Shown piece by piece: positions 42,870-51,457 of a stretch of DNA of 64,000 nucleotides. The position numbers and the translations under genes were made by a program. Location of the stretch: positions 62,001 through 126,000 of the forward strand of contig NZ_VTFV01000006.1 of assembly GCF_009192745.1 (NCBI RefSeq). Reading direction: 5' to 3'. The notes below the pieces were generated by a model. That model ran no database searches. It saw only the letters and a program-made list of their open reading frames with translations, and was not told the DNA's origin. Every line of letters starts with the position of its first letter. Position 1 is the first letter of the stretch. The stretch comes from Arthrobacter citreus (lineage in GTDB: Bacteria; Actinomycetota; Actinomycetes; Actinomycetales; Micrococcaceae).

Positions 42870-44588
42870 TCAGAGCAGCTGCCGCGCATTCGCCCGGGCA
42901 AGGTCGATGAGTTCGCGCCCGTTTCCGGCGATCACGGTCCGCAGCGCGTAGAGCGCGAAGCCCGTGGCCTGCTTTGCGTCGATCTTCGGCGGCATGGACA
43001 GCTCCTGCCGGTCCACCGCAACCGACACGAGCGCAGGCCCGTCGTGCGCAAAGGCGCGGCGCAGTGCCCCGTCCAGGTCCTCCGGGCGGCTCACGCTTTC
43101 CCCGTGCATCCCCACGGCCTGCGCCACCGCGCCAAAGTCCGGGTTCTCGAGTCCGGTGCCGAAGTTGACGATGCCGGCTGCCTTCATCTCCACCTCCACG
43201 AAGCTGAGCGCAGCGTTGTTGAACACCACGATCTTGATAGGCAGCTTGTGCTGCACGGCCGTCAGCAGCTCACCGAGCATCATCGCGAGGCCGCCGTCGC
43301 CGGCGAGCACCACCACCTGCCGGTTACGGTCCACCGCCTGCGCGCCGAGGCCCAGCGGTGTTGCCGCGGCCATGGTGCCGTGCCAGAAGGAGCCGATCAG
43401 CCGCCGTCGCGGGCCAATGTGCAGGTGGCGGCAGGCCCAAATAACCGGAGTGCCGACGTCGGGCAGGAAGACCGCGTCCTCATCCGCCAGTTCGTCGATC
43501 AAGTGCGTGAGGTGCTGCGGATGGATGGGGCCCGGCCCCTGCCTCTCCAGGTCATCGAGCTGGGCGCGGGTGCGCCGGTAGTGGTCCAGCGACTTCTCCA
43601 GATGAGTGCGGTCCTGCTTCCGTTCGAGCAGCGGAAGCAGCGCCGCCGCCGTCTCCCGTACACCGCCAACCATGCCCTGGGTCAGCGGCGCCCGGCGGCC
43701 AAGCTGCTCGCCGCGAATGTCGATCTGCAGGATCTTCGCCTTCTCCGGATAGAACTGCTGGTACGGGAAATCCGTGCCAAGCATCAGCAGTGCGTCGCAG
43801 CTTTCCATCGCCCGGTACCCGGAGGCGAACCCGAGCAGGCCGGTCATGCCGACGTCGAACGGGTTGTCCCATTCGATGAACTCCTTGCCCCGCAGGGCGT
43901 GCACGATCGGCGCCCCGAGTGCGTCCGCGAGCGCGAGGACTTCCTCCCGGGCGCCCTCGACTCCGCCTCCGGCAAGGATCGTCACGTTTCCACAGGAGTT
44001 GAGCGTGTCCGCTGCCTCCTGGAGCTCGGCCGGCGAGGGAACTGTCACGGGACTGGAGCGCCGCACCTCGGGCACCCGGTCGCTGACGGCGTCCTGCGAC
44101 GCCGTGTCCCCTGTGATCACGAGGACGGCGACGCCCTGCTTTTCGATGGCGGTGCGCATGGCGATCTCCAGCAGCCGCGGCATCTGCTCCGGGCTCAGCA
44201 CCGTTTCGCAGAACACGGCGCAGTCGCGGAAGAGGTCCGTGGGCCGGGTCTCCTGGAAGTACTGGCTGCCGATCTCCTCGGTGGGAATGTGCGCAGCGAT
44301 CGCGAGGACGGGGACCCGGCTCCGGTGCGCGTCGTAAAGGCCGTTGATCAGGTGCATGTTGCCGGGCCCGCAGCTGCCGGCGCAGACGGCGAGCTCACCC
44401 GTCAGCGCAGCTTCCCCGGCGGCCGCAAACGCGGCCTCCTCCTCGTGCCGGGTCAGCATCCACTCGATGTCCTTCTCCCGGCGGATGGCCTCGGTCACCG
44501 CGTTCAGGGAGTCTCCGGGGACACCCCAGATCCGCTGGATTCCATTGGCTGCGAGGGTCTGGACGATGTTCTCGGCGATGGTGGCCAT
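42870..44588 (-). CDS. poxB: Pyruvate dehydrogenase (quinone)/pyruvate oxidase
   Basis: A 572-residue thiamine-diphosphate enzyme that oxidises pyruvate to acetate and CO2. The active-site Glu lies in TRHEEEAAFAAAGEAALTG near residue 50. The ThDP/Mg motif is GDGG (Asp431) through to FNNAALSFVEVEM. The C-terminal end carries the lipid-binding-like amphipathic stretch of PoxB. ATG 44588 has GAGGAG upstream; the frame extends 37 codons further but without support. It would feed electrons to menaquinone at the membrane. Confidence 0.9.
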   Translation of the reverse strand: MATIAENIVQTLAANGIQRIWGVPGDSLNAVTEAIRREKDIEWMLTRHEEEAAFAAAGEAALTGELAVCAGSCGPGNMHLINGLYDAHRSRVPVLAIAAHIPTEEIGSQYFQETRPTDLFRDCAVFCETVLSPEQMPRLLEIAMRTAIEKQGVAVLVITGDTASQDAVSDRVPEVRRSSPVTVPSPAELQEAADTLNSCGNVTILAGGGVEGAREEVLALADALGAPIVHALRGKEFIEWDNPFDVGMTGLLGFASGYRAMESCDALLMLGTDFPYQQFYPEKAKILQIDIRGEQLGRRAPLTQGMVGGVRETAAALLPLLERKQDRTHLEKSLDHYRRTRAQLDDLERQGPGPIHPQHLTHLIDELADEDAVFLPDVGTPVIWACRHLHIGPRRRLIGSFWHGTMAAATPLGLGAQAVDRNRQVVVLAGDGGLAMMLGELLTAVQHKLPIKIVVFNNAALSFVEVEMKAAGIVNFGTGLENPDFGAVAQAVGMHGESVSRPEDLDGALRRAFAHDGPALVSVAVDRQELSMPPKIDAKQATGFALYALRTVIAGNGRELIDLARANARQLL

Positions 44589-44728
44589 GGTGCTCCTCTG
44601 CTCGGGACTCAGACGGAGGGTCCAGTCTAGGGGCGGGGATTGAGCTGTGCCAGCGGTGCTGGTTGGGACAAGAGTCCGCGTTCCTTGCCATTCCCGCACC
44701 CCGCCGGTCAGGGAACTAGGCTGGGGGC

Positions 44729-45436
44729 ATGGCGACAGTTATCCTCGTGCGGCACGGCCGCACCACAGCGAATGCCTCCGGCCTGCTGGCCGGCCGCACC
44801 CCCGGCGTCAGCCTGGATGACACCGGCCGGGACCAGGCCGCTGCGGCTGGCAACCGGCTCGCCGTCGTGCCCCTGGTGGGCGTGGTGTCCAGCCCGCTGG
44901 AGCGCTGCAGGCAGACCGCGCAGTTCATCCTTGACCGCCAGCAGGGCAGCCCGCACGCGCCGGTCGACGCCGACCTCACCGAGTGCGACTACGGCCAGTG
45001 GCAGGGCGGCACCCTTGCCGACCTCGCGAAGGAGGACCTGTGGAAGGTGGTGCAGTCACAGCCCTCCGCCGTGACCTTCCCGGGCGGTGAGTCCATGGCT
45101 GCGATGCAGGCCCGTTCGGTGGCTGCGATCCGCCGCCACGATGCAGCCTTCGAGGCCGAGCACGGCCCGGGTGCGGTGTGGGCGGCGGTGAGCCACGGGG
45201 ACATCATCAAGTCGGTCCTTGCCGACGCGCTGGGAATGCACCTGGATATGTTCCAGCGCATCGACGTCGGGCCGGCCTCGCTGTCGATCGTGCGTTACGG
45301 CCCGGGGCGTCCCACTGTCCATGCCACCAATACCGACGCCGGGGACCTTTCGTGGCTGGCAGCTGTCCACGGGCAGGACGATGCGCCGGTTGGCGGTGGT
45401 GCGGGACACGCAGCGCCACCCGCCCAAGGAGCCTAG
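44729..45436 (+). CDS. Histidine phosphatase family protein (MSMEG_4193 type)
   Basis: A 235-residue phosphoglycerate-mutase-like phosphatase. The active-site RHG is at residues 8-10 (ILVRHGRTTAN), with the second His in AVSHGDIIK and the acid in ECDYGQWQGG. It heads a three-gene cluster with a DUF3090 protein and a SCO1664-type protein, conserved across actinobacteria and often next to mycothiol ligase MshC (not seen here). The substrate is unknown. Confidence 0.87.
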   Translation: MATVILVRHGRTTANASGLLAGRTPGVSLDDTGRDQAAAAGNRLAVVPLVGVVSSPLERCRQTAQFILDRQQGSPHAPVDADLTECDYGQWQGGTLADLAKEDLWKVVQSQPSAVTFPGGESMAAMQARSVAAIRRHDAAFEAEHGPGAVWAAVSHGDIIKSVLADALGMHLDMFQRIDVGPASLSIVRYGPGRPTVHATNTDAGDLSWLAAVHGQDDAPVGGGAGHAAPPAQGA

Positions 45437-45445
45437 AGTAGTCCT

Positions 45446-45997
45446 ATGCCTACAACCGTTCACGATTTCGACTGGCCGGACCGCGTAGTAGTCGGCACCG
45501 TCGGCGTCCCCGGTCAGCGCACGTTCTACCTGCAGGCGCGGGCGGGCAAACAGCTCATCAGCATTGCCATGGAAAAGCTGCAGGCGGACCAGCTCGCGGA
45601 GAAGATCGATGAGATCCTCGACCAGCTCATGACCATCGACGGCAACCCCTTCCATGTTCCTGCGAACACTCCCTTGGAGCTCGTGGACAATGACGATCTG
45701 GACCCTGTGGAGGAACAGTTCCGCGCCGGCGTGATGAGCCTGGGCTGGGACCCGACCACGTCACAGGTGGTCATCGAGGCCTACCCGATCGAAGTTGATG
45801 AGGACGACGACGGGTTGCTCGAAGACCCGGACGACGCCGATGCCTCCGAGGTGCTGCGGGTGCGGATGCCGGTGGGCACCGCCCGCGCCTTCGCGAAGCG
45901 CACGCGGGAAGTGGTGGGCGCCGGGCGTCCGATCTGCGTGATCTGCGGCCAGCCGATCGACGACGACGGCCACACCTGCGCCCTCCCCGAAAACTAA
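45446..45997 (+). CDS. DUF3090 family protein
   Basis: A 183-residue protein recognisable by its start (HDFDWPDRVVVGTVG), QARAGKQLISIAMEK, an acidic central region, and a zinc-ribbon-like end (CVICGQPIDDDGHTC). Such proteins are found only in actinobacteria next to the MSMEG_4193-type phosphatase and SCO1664-type gene. Function unknown. Its stop overlaps the next start by 1 base (TAATG). Confidence 0.88.
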   Translation: MPTTVHDFDWPDRVVVGTVGVPGQRTFYLQARAGKQLISIAMEKLQADQLAEKIDEILDQLMTIDGNPFHVPANTPLELVDNDDLDPVEEQFRAGVMSLGWDPTTSQVVIEAYPIEVDEDDDGLLEDPDDADASEVLRVRMPVGTARAFAKRTREVVGAGRPICVICGQPIDDDGHTCALPEN

Positions 45998-46764
45998 TGC
46001 CGGAGCCGGACCTGCTCACCGATGAGCTGACACTCACCGGACGGATTACGACGGCGTCCAACGCCACGTTCCTGGGCAGCATCGGCGACGCGGAAGTTGT
46101 CTACAAACCCATTGCCGGCGAGAAGCCGCTGTGGGATTTCCCCGACGGCTGCCTGGCTCACCGTGAAGTCGCCGCCTACCTGGTGTCTGAGGCTTTGGGC
46201 TGGAACATCGTGCCGCGCACCTGGCTGCGCGACGGGCCGCTGGGCGAGGGCATGGTTCAGCTTTGGCAGGACGCCGATCCGGAGCAGGACGCGGTGGACC
46301 TGGTGCCTCTGGAGGAAGTCCCGAAGTCCGGGTTCAAGCTCGTGCTCGAGGGCGAGGACCAGGCCGGGCAGATCGTCGCCCTGATTCACGAAGACACAGC
46401 TGCGCTGCGGCGGATGGCGGTGTTCGACGTCGTCGTCAACAACGCCGACCGCAAAGGCAACCACGTCCTGGCCATGCCCGGCGGGCACCGGTACGGCGTG
46501 GACCACGGGGTCACCCTCCACGCCGAGCACAAGCTGCGCACCGTGCTCTGGGGCTGGATCGGTGAGTCTTTGAGCGCCGAGGAGCTCGCGGGCGTTGATC
46601 GCGTTCTTGCCGGGCTGGACGGCGGGCTCGGCGAAATGCTGGCTGCGCTGCTGACCGCCGAGGAGATCGAGGCGCTTGCCGCGCGCTGTGTGCGGCTGCG
46701 CACGACGGCGGTGTTCCCTGGACCGCGCGGCGGGATGCCTGCGGTGCCCTGGCCGCTGTTCTAG
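45997..46764 (+). CDS. SCO1664 family protein (kinase-like)
   Basis: A 255-residue protein with segments typical of the SCO1664 family: SNATFLGSIGDAEVVYKPI, VVNNADRKGNHVL and the VDHGVTLHAEHKLRTVLWG stretch. These resemble the catalytic loop (D-x-x-N) and metal loop of PI3/4-kinase-like folds, so a phosphotransferase role is likely. It completes the three-gene cluster. Target unknown. Confidence 0.85.
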   Translation: MPEPDLLTDELTLTGRITTASNATFLGSIGDAEVVYKPIAGEKPLWDFPDGCLAHREVAAYLVSEALGWNIVPRTWLRDGPLGEGMVQLWQDADPEQDAVDLVPLEEVPKSGFKLVLEGEDQAGQIVALIHEDTAALRRMAVFDVVVNNADRKGNHVLAMPGGHRYGVDHGVTLHAEHKLRTVLWGWIGESLSAEELAGVDRVLAGLDGGLGEMLAALLTAEEIEALAARCVRLRTTAVFPGPRGGMPAVPWPLF

Positions 46765-46854
46765 CGGGACCGTGGAGAATCACCTTCGGGCCATAGCCGA
46801 GCGCCTAGGTCCTGATGGTTGTGGTGCCTGGCCCGTGCTGGCCGAGGGGAAATC

Positions 46855-47325
46855 CTATCCGCCCGGAGTTTGGCCTTGGGCTGAGTCCATGACGAGGAAC
46901 CTGTTCCGGGTCTCGATGAGCTTCCGCAGGTAGCGGGCCAGCACCAGTTTCTCCACCAACCGGCCAAGCGGGCCGAAGGGAGCTTCAAACTCGATGCGGT
47001 CGATCATGACCGCACCGGCCGAATCCTCTTTGAATTCGTGCTCATGCCGGAACCGCTTGAACGGTCCTTTGACCTGCTCATCGACGAAGTAGTCGGGCGC
47101 ATCCATGGCGGTGATGCGGCTCGTCATCCTGAGCGGGACACCGAAGTGCCAGGCCCGCCAGGTGACGTCCTCACCCAGGGAAATGAGGCCCGTAGTCACA
47201 CCCGCGACCGCCTCTTCGCGGGACCGGGCCATCGAGTCCTTATGGGCATCGATGCTCCGTGCGCGGTCGAACAACTCGGCCCTGGGCATGGTGGTCCGGG
47301 TGGCACATTCGAAGAAAACCGTCAT
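46855..47325 (-). CDS. SRPBCC family protein
   Basis: A protein of about 156 residues with the START/SRPBCC fold: VFFECATRTTMPRAELFDRA at the start, WRAWHFGVPLRMTSRI and FRHEHEFKEDSAGAVMIDRI in the middle, and a C-terminal helix (LVEKLVLARYLRKLIETRN). These belong to the cell-division-inhibitor-like SRPBCC group that binds lipophilic ligands. ATG 47325 is the best fit to the family start, but it lacks a good binding site. Confidence 0.75.
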   Translation of the reverse strand: MTVFFECATRTTMPRAELFDRARSIDAHKDSMARSREEAVAGVTTGLISLGEDVTWRAWHFGVPLRMTSRITAMDAPDYFVDEQVKGPFKRFRHEHEFKEDSAGAVMIDRIEFEAPFGPLGRLVEKLVLARYLRKLIETRNRFLVMDSAQGQTPGG

Positions 47326-47541
47326 CTGTGGAGTATTGCAGCTAGCAGGCACGGGGCTTTCCATCTGCGTCGGAGAGGTTTTCGTGAAGCGCCTCCGGCA
47401 CGAGTACCGGTACAAGGCCGACGAGCCGCACCTCTAGATGACTCCTCCCTATAAACGGATGGGCGGAAGGAAGCACCGTTTGAGGTCTGTTCCGTCGCCG
47501 TCTAGGGTGGCCGGACAGCCACCACCGGCCAGGAGGAAACA

Positions 47542-47649
47542 ATGAAGTCCGCCTTTCGTGCAGCCCTTCCCATCCTTGCGGTAGTCCTGCTTGCATGGCA
47601 CGGGCTGCAGCGCGAAAAGCCTGGCTCCGCTGCCGCCGTCAGGCACTGA
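47542..47649 (+). CDS. 35-residue single-helix membrane protein
   Basis: ATG 47542 is preceded by an ideal AGGAGG (47531-47536), 5 bases upstream. It encodes MKSAFRAALPILAVVLLAWH and ends in a charged tail, one membrane helix in 35 residues. It is short but very well supported by the binding site. Function unknown. Confidence 0.65.
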   Translation: MKSAFRAALPILAVVLLAWHGLQREKPGSAAAVRH

Positions 47650-47702
47650 CTTTCCCTTGTGAATCAGGACTGCACCCCTCGGCCCCAACAAAAGGATCAT
47701 TG

Positions 47703-47909
47703 ATGCACACCAAACCGAACCGGATCTTCATTGGTTTGCTGCTCGCGATGTCGCTGGCGGCAGCAGCCCTCATCCTGAACATTCCGGCGCTTTTTGGATC
47801 GCCCGAACCAGGGCAGCTCTGGCTCGCCGCAGGGCTTGGATTGCTCACTGCTGCGCTGGGAACGGCTGTTATGCTCCTTCGCCCGCAGCGCCGGGGCAAC
47901 GGCGGCTAG
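47703..47909 (+). CDS. Small two-helix membrane protein
   Basis: A 68-residue protein with helices IFIGLLLAMSLAAAALIL and LWLAAGLGLLTAALGTAVML and a basic tail (RPQRRGNGG). AAAGGA precedes the ATG by 7 bases. It lies 53 bases after the 35-residue gene, so the two may form an operon. Function unknown. Confidence 0.6.
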   Translation: MHTKPNRIFIGLLLAMSLAAAALILNIPALFGSPEPGQLWLAAGLGLLTAALGTAVMLLRPQRRGNGG

Positions 47910-47936
47910 CCGGCACCCGGTGGAAAGGTTCCGGAT

Positions 47937-48395
47937 TCAGTCGACCGGCCAGCAGATCTGGGTGCGTGCGTCCTCCGGGCTCTGCTCGGTCTCGGGATCT
48001 GCAAGATAGTTCTCCCACATCACCTCACTCGGCGTGAGCTGGTGCTCGGTGAAGAAGCCCTCAATATCCGCGTAGGTGTTTGCCAGAGTGTCGAACGACC
48101 CGACATGCGTCGCCTCGACGATCCTTCCCGCTGGGAGGTGCCCCGGCACGACTTTCCCGGCGGGATCGATGATGCCTGGAACTGGGAATCCCGCTTCCAC
48201 GTCAACCATGGCGCCGGGCTGCCCGTAATACTTGCCGAACGGGGGACCCACGGGCTGCACACCCTGTTTCCGAAGAGCCGCCATGATGTCCGAGAACGCG
48301 TTCGAGAAGAATTCGGCCAGCTCAGCCATCGGCACCTGCCCGCGAATGGCCGCCGTAGCCTGTTCCGGGTGTTCGGTGATCTGGATCTCCGTCAT
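47937..48395 (-). CDS. GyrI-like effector-binding domain protein
   Basis: A 152-residue stand-alone GyrI/AraC effector-binding-type domain. Segments PVGPPFGKYYG, AGFPVPGIIDPAGKVV, LPAGRIVEATHVGSFDTLANTY and SEVMWENYLADPETE are characteristic. Such proteins bind or hydrolyse small cyclic compounds. ATG 48395 was taken as the start; GTG 48404 is 9 bases upstream. Confidence 0.82.
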   Translation of the reverse strand: MTEIQITEHPEQATAAIRGQVPMAELAEFFSNAFSDIMAALRKQGVQPVGPPFGKYYGQPGAMVDVEAGFPVPGIIDPAGKVVPGHLPAGRIVEATHVGSFDTLANTYADIEGFFTEHQLTPSEVMWENYLADPETEQSPEDARTQICWPVD

Positions 48396-48440
48396 TCTCT
48401 CCACGCTAACCGTCCCGCGCTGCGCAGGACAGGGAGCGGG

Positions 48441-48630
48441 CTAACGTCCCGCCCCGGCGGGCAAAACGGCGGAGACCCGGAGGCCGCCGTCGGGCCGTGA
48501 CGTGACGGTGGGCGTTCCGTCGTGAGCCTGGACAATGCTCCGGACGATCGCCGCCCCCAGGCCGGCGCCTGCGTGGTCCGAGCGCACCCACGACGTCGGC
48601 CGCTCTGCCGCAGGTGCGGACGGTGAACCC
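48441..48630 (-). pseudogene. Remnant of a sensor histidine kinase (3' end)
   Basis: The minus strand reads WVRSDHAGAGLGAAIVRSIV, then DGGLRVSAVLPAGAGR and a TAG at 48441-48443. GAGLGAAIV is the G2 box of the HATPase domain and the rest is the usual kinase C-terminus. Nothing kinase-like continues upstream, where the promoter region of the ABC transporter begins. The gene seems to have been cut by a rearrangement. No response regulator is next to it. Confidence 0.55.
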
Positions 48631-48660
48631 CGGCGTCACGGAACAAATTACTTCGTGATT

Positions 48661-48681
48661 AATATCAAGCAGCATGATATT
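48661..48681. promoter_or_regulatory. Inverted repeat AATATCA-N7-TGATATT before the amino-acid ABC operon
   Basis: Perfect 7-base arms (48661-48667 and 48675-48681) around AGCAGCA lie about 50 bases before the start of the substrate-binding gene, in AT-rich DNA that stands out from its surroundings. A dimeric regulator could bind here; the likely regulator gene is not adjacent. Confidence 0.55.
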
Positions 48682-48729
48682 CTCCTCGAAAGTTTGATCC
48701 GTGATGCAGCTCACACTCAGGAGATCACC

Positions 48730-49668
48730 ATGAAGCTCAACCGATTCAGCACCGTCGCCGTTGCCGGCGCTGTCCTCCTCGCCCTGACGTCCTGTTCGGC
48801 GTCCGGCAGCGAGGCGGAACCCGCGGCCAGCGAGGGAAGCCAGTCCGCTTCCGGCGGGGTCAACACCGAAGCACCGGTGTATGACCAGCTGCCGGAGGCC
48901 ATCAAGTCCGCCGGCGTCATCAACATCGCCGGGGACACCCATCCGCCGTACCGCACGCTTGAGCAGAACGGTGACATCACCGGCATCGACCCGGACATCC
49001 AGGCAGCTCTGTCCGAGCAGCTCGGCGTCCCCTTCGCCATCCAGACGGCGTCCGGCCTGGATGCCATGCTCACCGGAATGCTCTCCGGCCGCTACGACGC
49101 CTTCAACGGCCCGGTCCGCACCACGCTCGAGCGGGAGGCCGACTTCGACGCCGTCGTCTGGATGACCACCCGCACCTCCTACCTCTACCTTGCAGAGCGG
49201 AAGGACGATCTCGAAGCTCCCGAGGATCTCTGCGGCGCCCGCGTAGCCGGGGTCACCGGATCAGTGACCGAGAGCCAGCTGGAGCGTTACACCGAATGGT
49301 GCTCCGAAAAGGGCCTTGATGCACCCGAGTTCGTCGGGCTGAAGGACACCAACTCCACCATCCTCGCCGTGCAGTCGGACCGCGCCGATTATGCCGGCAC
49401 CACGCAGACCGCGGCACTCGACATTCAGTCACAGGATGAGGGCACCTTCGAGTTCCTCGTGCAGAGCGATGAACAGGGCGCCGGCGTGGACCAGCTCGCC
49501 ATGTTCCTGCCGAAGAGCAACGAGCTCGCCCCCGCCATGCTCGCTGCGTTCGAGGCCATCTTCGAGAACGGCGAATATGACCGGATCATGTCCGAGTGGA
49601 AGCTCGACGACGTCACGGTGGAAAGCCCCACGCTGAACCCCATGACAGCGCGTGAGACTGGCAAATGA
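48730..49668 (+). CDS. Amino-acid ABC transporter substrate-binding lipoprotein
   Basis: A 312-residue type 3 (polar amino acid) solute-binding protein. The lipobox is LLALTSC, followed by a Ser/Glu-rich linker and the binding domain (VINIAGDTHPPYRTLEQNG; LDAMLTGMLSGRYDAFNGPV). It is the first gene of an eight-gene operon with enzymes acting on CoA esters, so the ligand may be an amino acid or an acidic analogue. AGGAG precedes the ATG. It overlaps the permease gene by 4 bases. Confidence 0.87.
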   Translation: MKLNRFSTVAVAGAVLLALTSCSASGSEAEPAASEGSQSASGGVNTEAPVYDQLPEAIKSAGVINIAGDTHPPYRTLEQNGDITGIDPDIQAALSEQLGVPFAIQTASGLDAMLTGMLSGRYDAFNGPVRTTLEREADFDAVVWMTTRTSYLYLAERKDDLEAPEDLCGARVAGVTGSVTESQLERYTEWCSEKGLDAPEFVGLKDTNSTILAVQSDRADYAGTTQTAALDIQSQDEGTFEFLVQSDEQGAGVDQLAMFLPKSNELAPAMLAAFEAIFENGEYDRIMSEWKLDDVTVESPTLNPMTARETGK

Positions 49669-50624
49669 GCATAACGGACACCCCCATGTCCTCCGGACCA
49701 GCCGTACGCACTAACGCCGTGGACGTGGCCCAGGCCCGTCCCCGCATCAAGCCGCTGCGCATTCTGGGCACTGCCCTGCTCCTGCTGATCGCCGGCAGCA
49801 TTGTGTACTTCCTCGTCACGAACAAACGGTTCGAATGGCCCGTCGTGGCTGAGTACCTCTTCGCCCCCAGCGTGCTGCTCGGCCTGGTGACCAGCGTCCT
49901 GCTCATGGTGGTCACCATGGTGATCGGCACGGTGCTGGGCACCCTCCTGGCCGCCGGCCAGCTGAGCGACTACTGGCCCGTCCGCGTGGCGTGCATGGCC
50001 TTTGTGGGCTTCTTCCGGGGTGTCCCTCCGCTGGTCCAGCTGATTTTCTGGTTCAACCTCGCCTACCTGGTCCCCCGCATCGCCGTCGGCGTGCCGTTCG
50101 GTCCGGAGTTCTTCAGCTGGTCCACCAACGACCTCATCACCCCGCTGACCGCCGCCATCATCGGCCTCTCACTGCACGAGGCCGCCTACATGGCGGAGAT
50201 CATCCGGGCCGGCATCCTCTCCGTGGACCAGGGACAGCACGACGCCGCGTCCGCCATGGGATTCAGCCGCTGGCACTCCTTCACCCGGATTGTGATGCCG
50301 CAGGCCATGCGCGTGATCATTCCGCCGACCGGCTCCCAGATCATCGCCACCTTGAAGGGCACGTCGCTCGTGAGCGTGATCGCCATGGGGGACCTGCTGC
50401 ACGCCGTCCAGGTCATCTACAACCGCACCTATGACGTGGTTCCCATGCTGATCGTGGCCGTGATCTGGTACCTCGTGGCCGTCACCATCCTCACCTTTTT
50501 CCAGCGCCGCGTCGAGGAGTACTACGGCCGGGGCGCCACGCGCCACGCGCCCAAGGCAACCGCCAGTTCCAAGCCCGCCGCCGCCGGTACTACTGCCGCG
50601 ATCCGGACCCAGGAGAACCAATGA
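49665..50624 (+). CDS. Amino-acid ABC transporter permease (HisM type)
   Basis: A 319-residue permease of the His/Glu/Gln family. The first helix follows a long N-terminal cytoplasmic stretch; LLGLVTSVLLMVVTMVIGTV, FFRGVPPLVQLIFWFN and the coupling motif HEAAYMAEIIRAGILSVDQGQHDAASAMG are standard. It is a single permease gene, so the channel is probably a homodimer. The tail is Ala/Lys-rich and overlaps the ATPase gene. Confidence 0.88.
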   Translation: MSITDTPMSSGPAVRTNAVDVAQARPRIKPLRILGTALLLLIAGSIVYFLVTNKRFEWPVVAEYLFAPSVLLGLVTSVLLMVVTMVIGTVLGTLLAAGQLSDYWPVRVACMAFVGFFRGVPPLVQLIFWFNLAYLVPRIAVGVPFGPEFFSWSTNDLITPLTAAIIGLSLHEAAYMAEIIRAGILSVDQGQHDAASAMGFSRWHSFTRIVMPQAMRVIIPPTGSQIIATLKGTSLVSVIAMGDLLHAVQVIYNRTYDVVPMLIVAVIWYLVAVTILTFFQRRVEEYYGRGATRHAPKATASSKPAAAGTTAAIRTQENQ

Positions 50625-51457
50625 TGAACACCGCACAGACCCCGGGCGGGACAAGTGCCGCGGGTACGGCGACTGTGACACGTCCCGTCCTTGAGGTAGT
50701 AGGCCTGCGTAAGCGCTTCGGCGACCACACAGCCCTGGACGGCATCGACCTCACCGTCAACGAGGGCGAAGTAGTGGCTGTCCTGGGCCCCTCAGGGTCG
50801 GGCAAATCAACCCTCGTCCGCTGCCTGGACCAGCTGGAGACCATCGACGGCGGCGCCATGTACCTGGACGGCGAACTCCTCGGCTTTGAACAGGGAAAGG
50901 TCCTGCGCCCGCTGACCGACGCCGGCGTCCGCGCCCAGCGCCGCCGGATGAGCATGGTGTTCCAGCAGTTCAACCTGTTCCCGCACTGGACCGTGCTGCG
51001 CAACGTCACCGAGGCTCCCATCGCCGTCCACGGCGTTGCCCCGGCCAAAGCCAAGGCGCAGGCACTGGACCTGCTGGAAAAGGTCGGCCTCTCGGACAAG
51101 GCCACCGCGTACCCGCGGCAGCTTTCCGGCGGCCAGCAGCAGCGCGTTGCCATCGCCCGTGCGGTCGCCGTCGAACCCCGCGTGCTGCTCTTCGACGAAC
51201 CGACCAGCGCCCTGGACCCGGAACTGATCGATGAGGTGCTGCAGACCATGAAGTCCCTGGCCGCCTCGGGGCGGACCATGGTGGTGGTCACCCATGAGAT
51301 GGAGTTCGCCCGCGAAGTCGCGGACCGCTGCGTGTTCATGGCCGACGGCAAGGTCGTCGAAGACCAGCCCGCAGAGGCATTCTTCCGCAATCCGCAGACT
51401 GACCGGCTGCGCTCCTTCCTGGCCCGCTCAATGCGCAGGAACGACGAGCAGCAGTGA
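50621..51457 (+). CDS. Amino-acid ABC transporter ATPase (GlnQ type)
   Basis: A 278-residue ATPase with Walker A GPSGSGKST near residues 56-64, a Q-loop FQQFNLFPHWTVLRNV, signature [16 protein letters not shown], Walker [14 protein letters not shown] and the switch His in VVTHEM. Standard for polar amino acid importers. ATG 50624 is an alternative start. The stop overlaps the GTG of the CapA-like gene (GTGA). Confidence 0.9.
   Translation: MMNTAQTPGGTSAAGTATVTRPVLEVVGLRKRFGDHTALDGIDLTVNEGEVVAVLGPSGSGKSTLVRCLDQLETIDGGAMYLDGELLGFEQGKVLRPLTDAGVRAQRRRMSMVFQQFNLFPHWTVLRNVTEAPIAVHGVAPAKAKAQALDLLEKVGLSDKATAYPRQLSGGQQQRVAIARAVAVEPRVLLFDEPTSALDPELIDEVLQTMKSLAASGRTMVVVTHEMEFAREVADRCVFMADGKVVEDQPAEAFFRNPQTDRLRSFLARSMRRNDEQQ

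Noticed and set aside
43044-44630. 528-codon plus-strand frame opposite poxB
   Set aside because: A shadow of the real thiamine-diphosphate enzyme gene, with no motif of its own.
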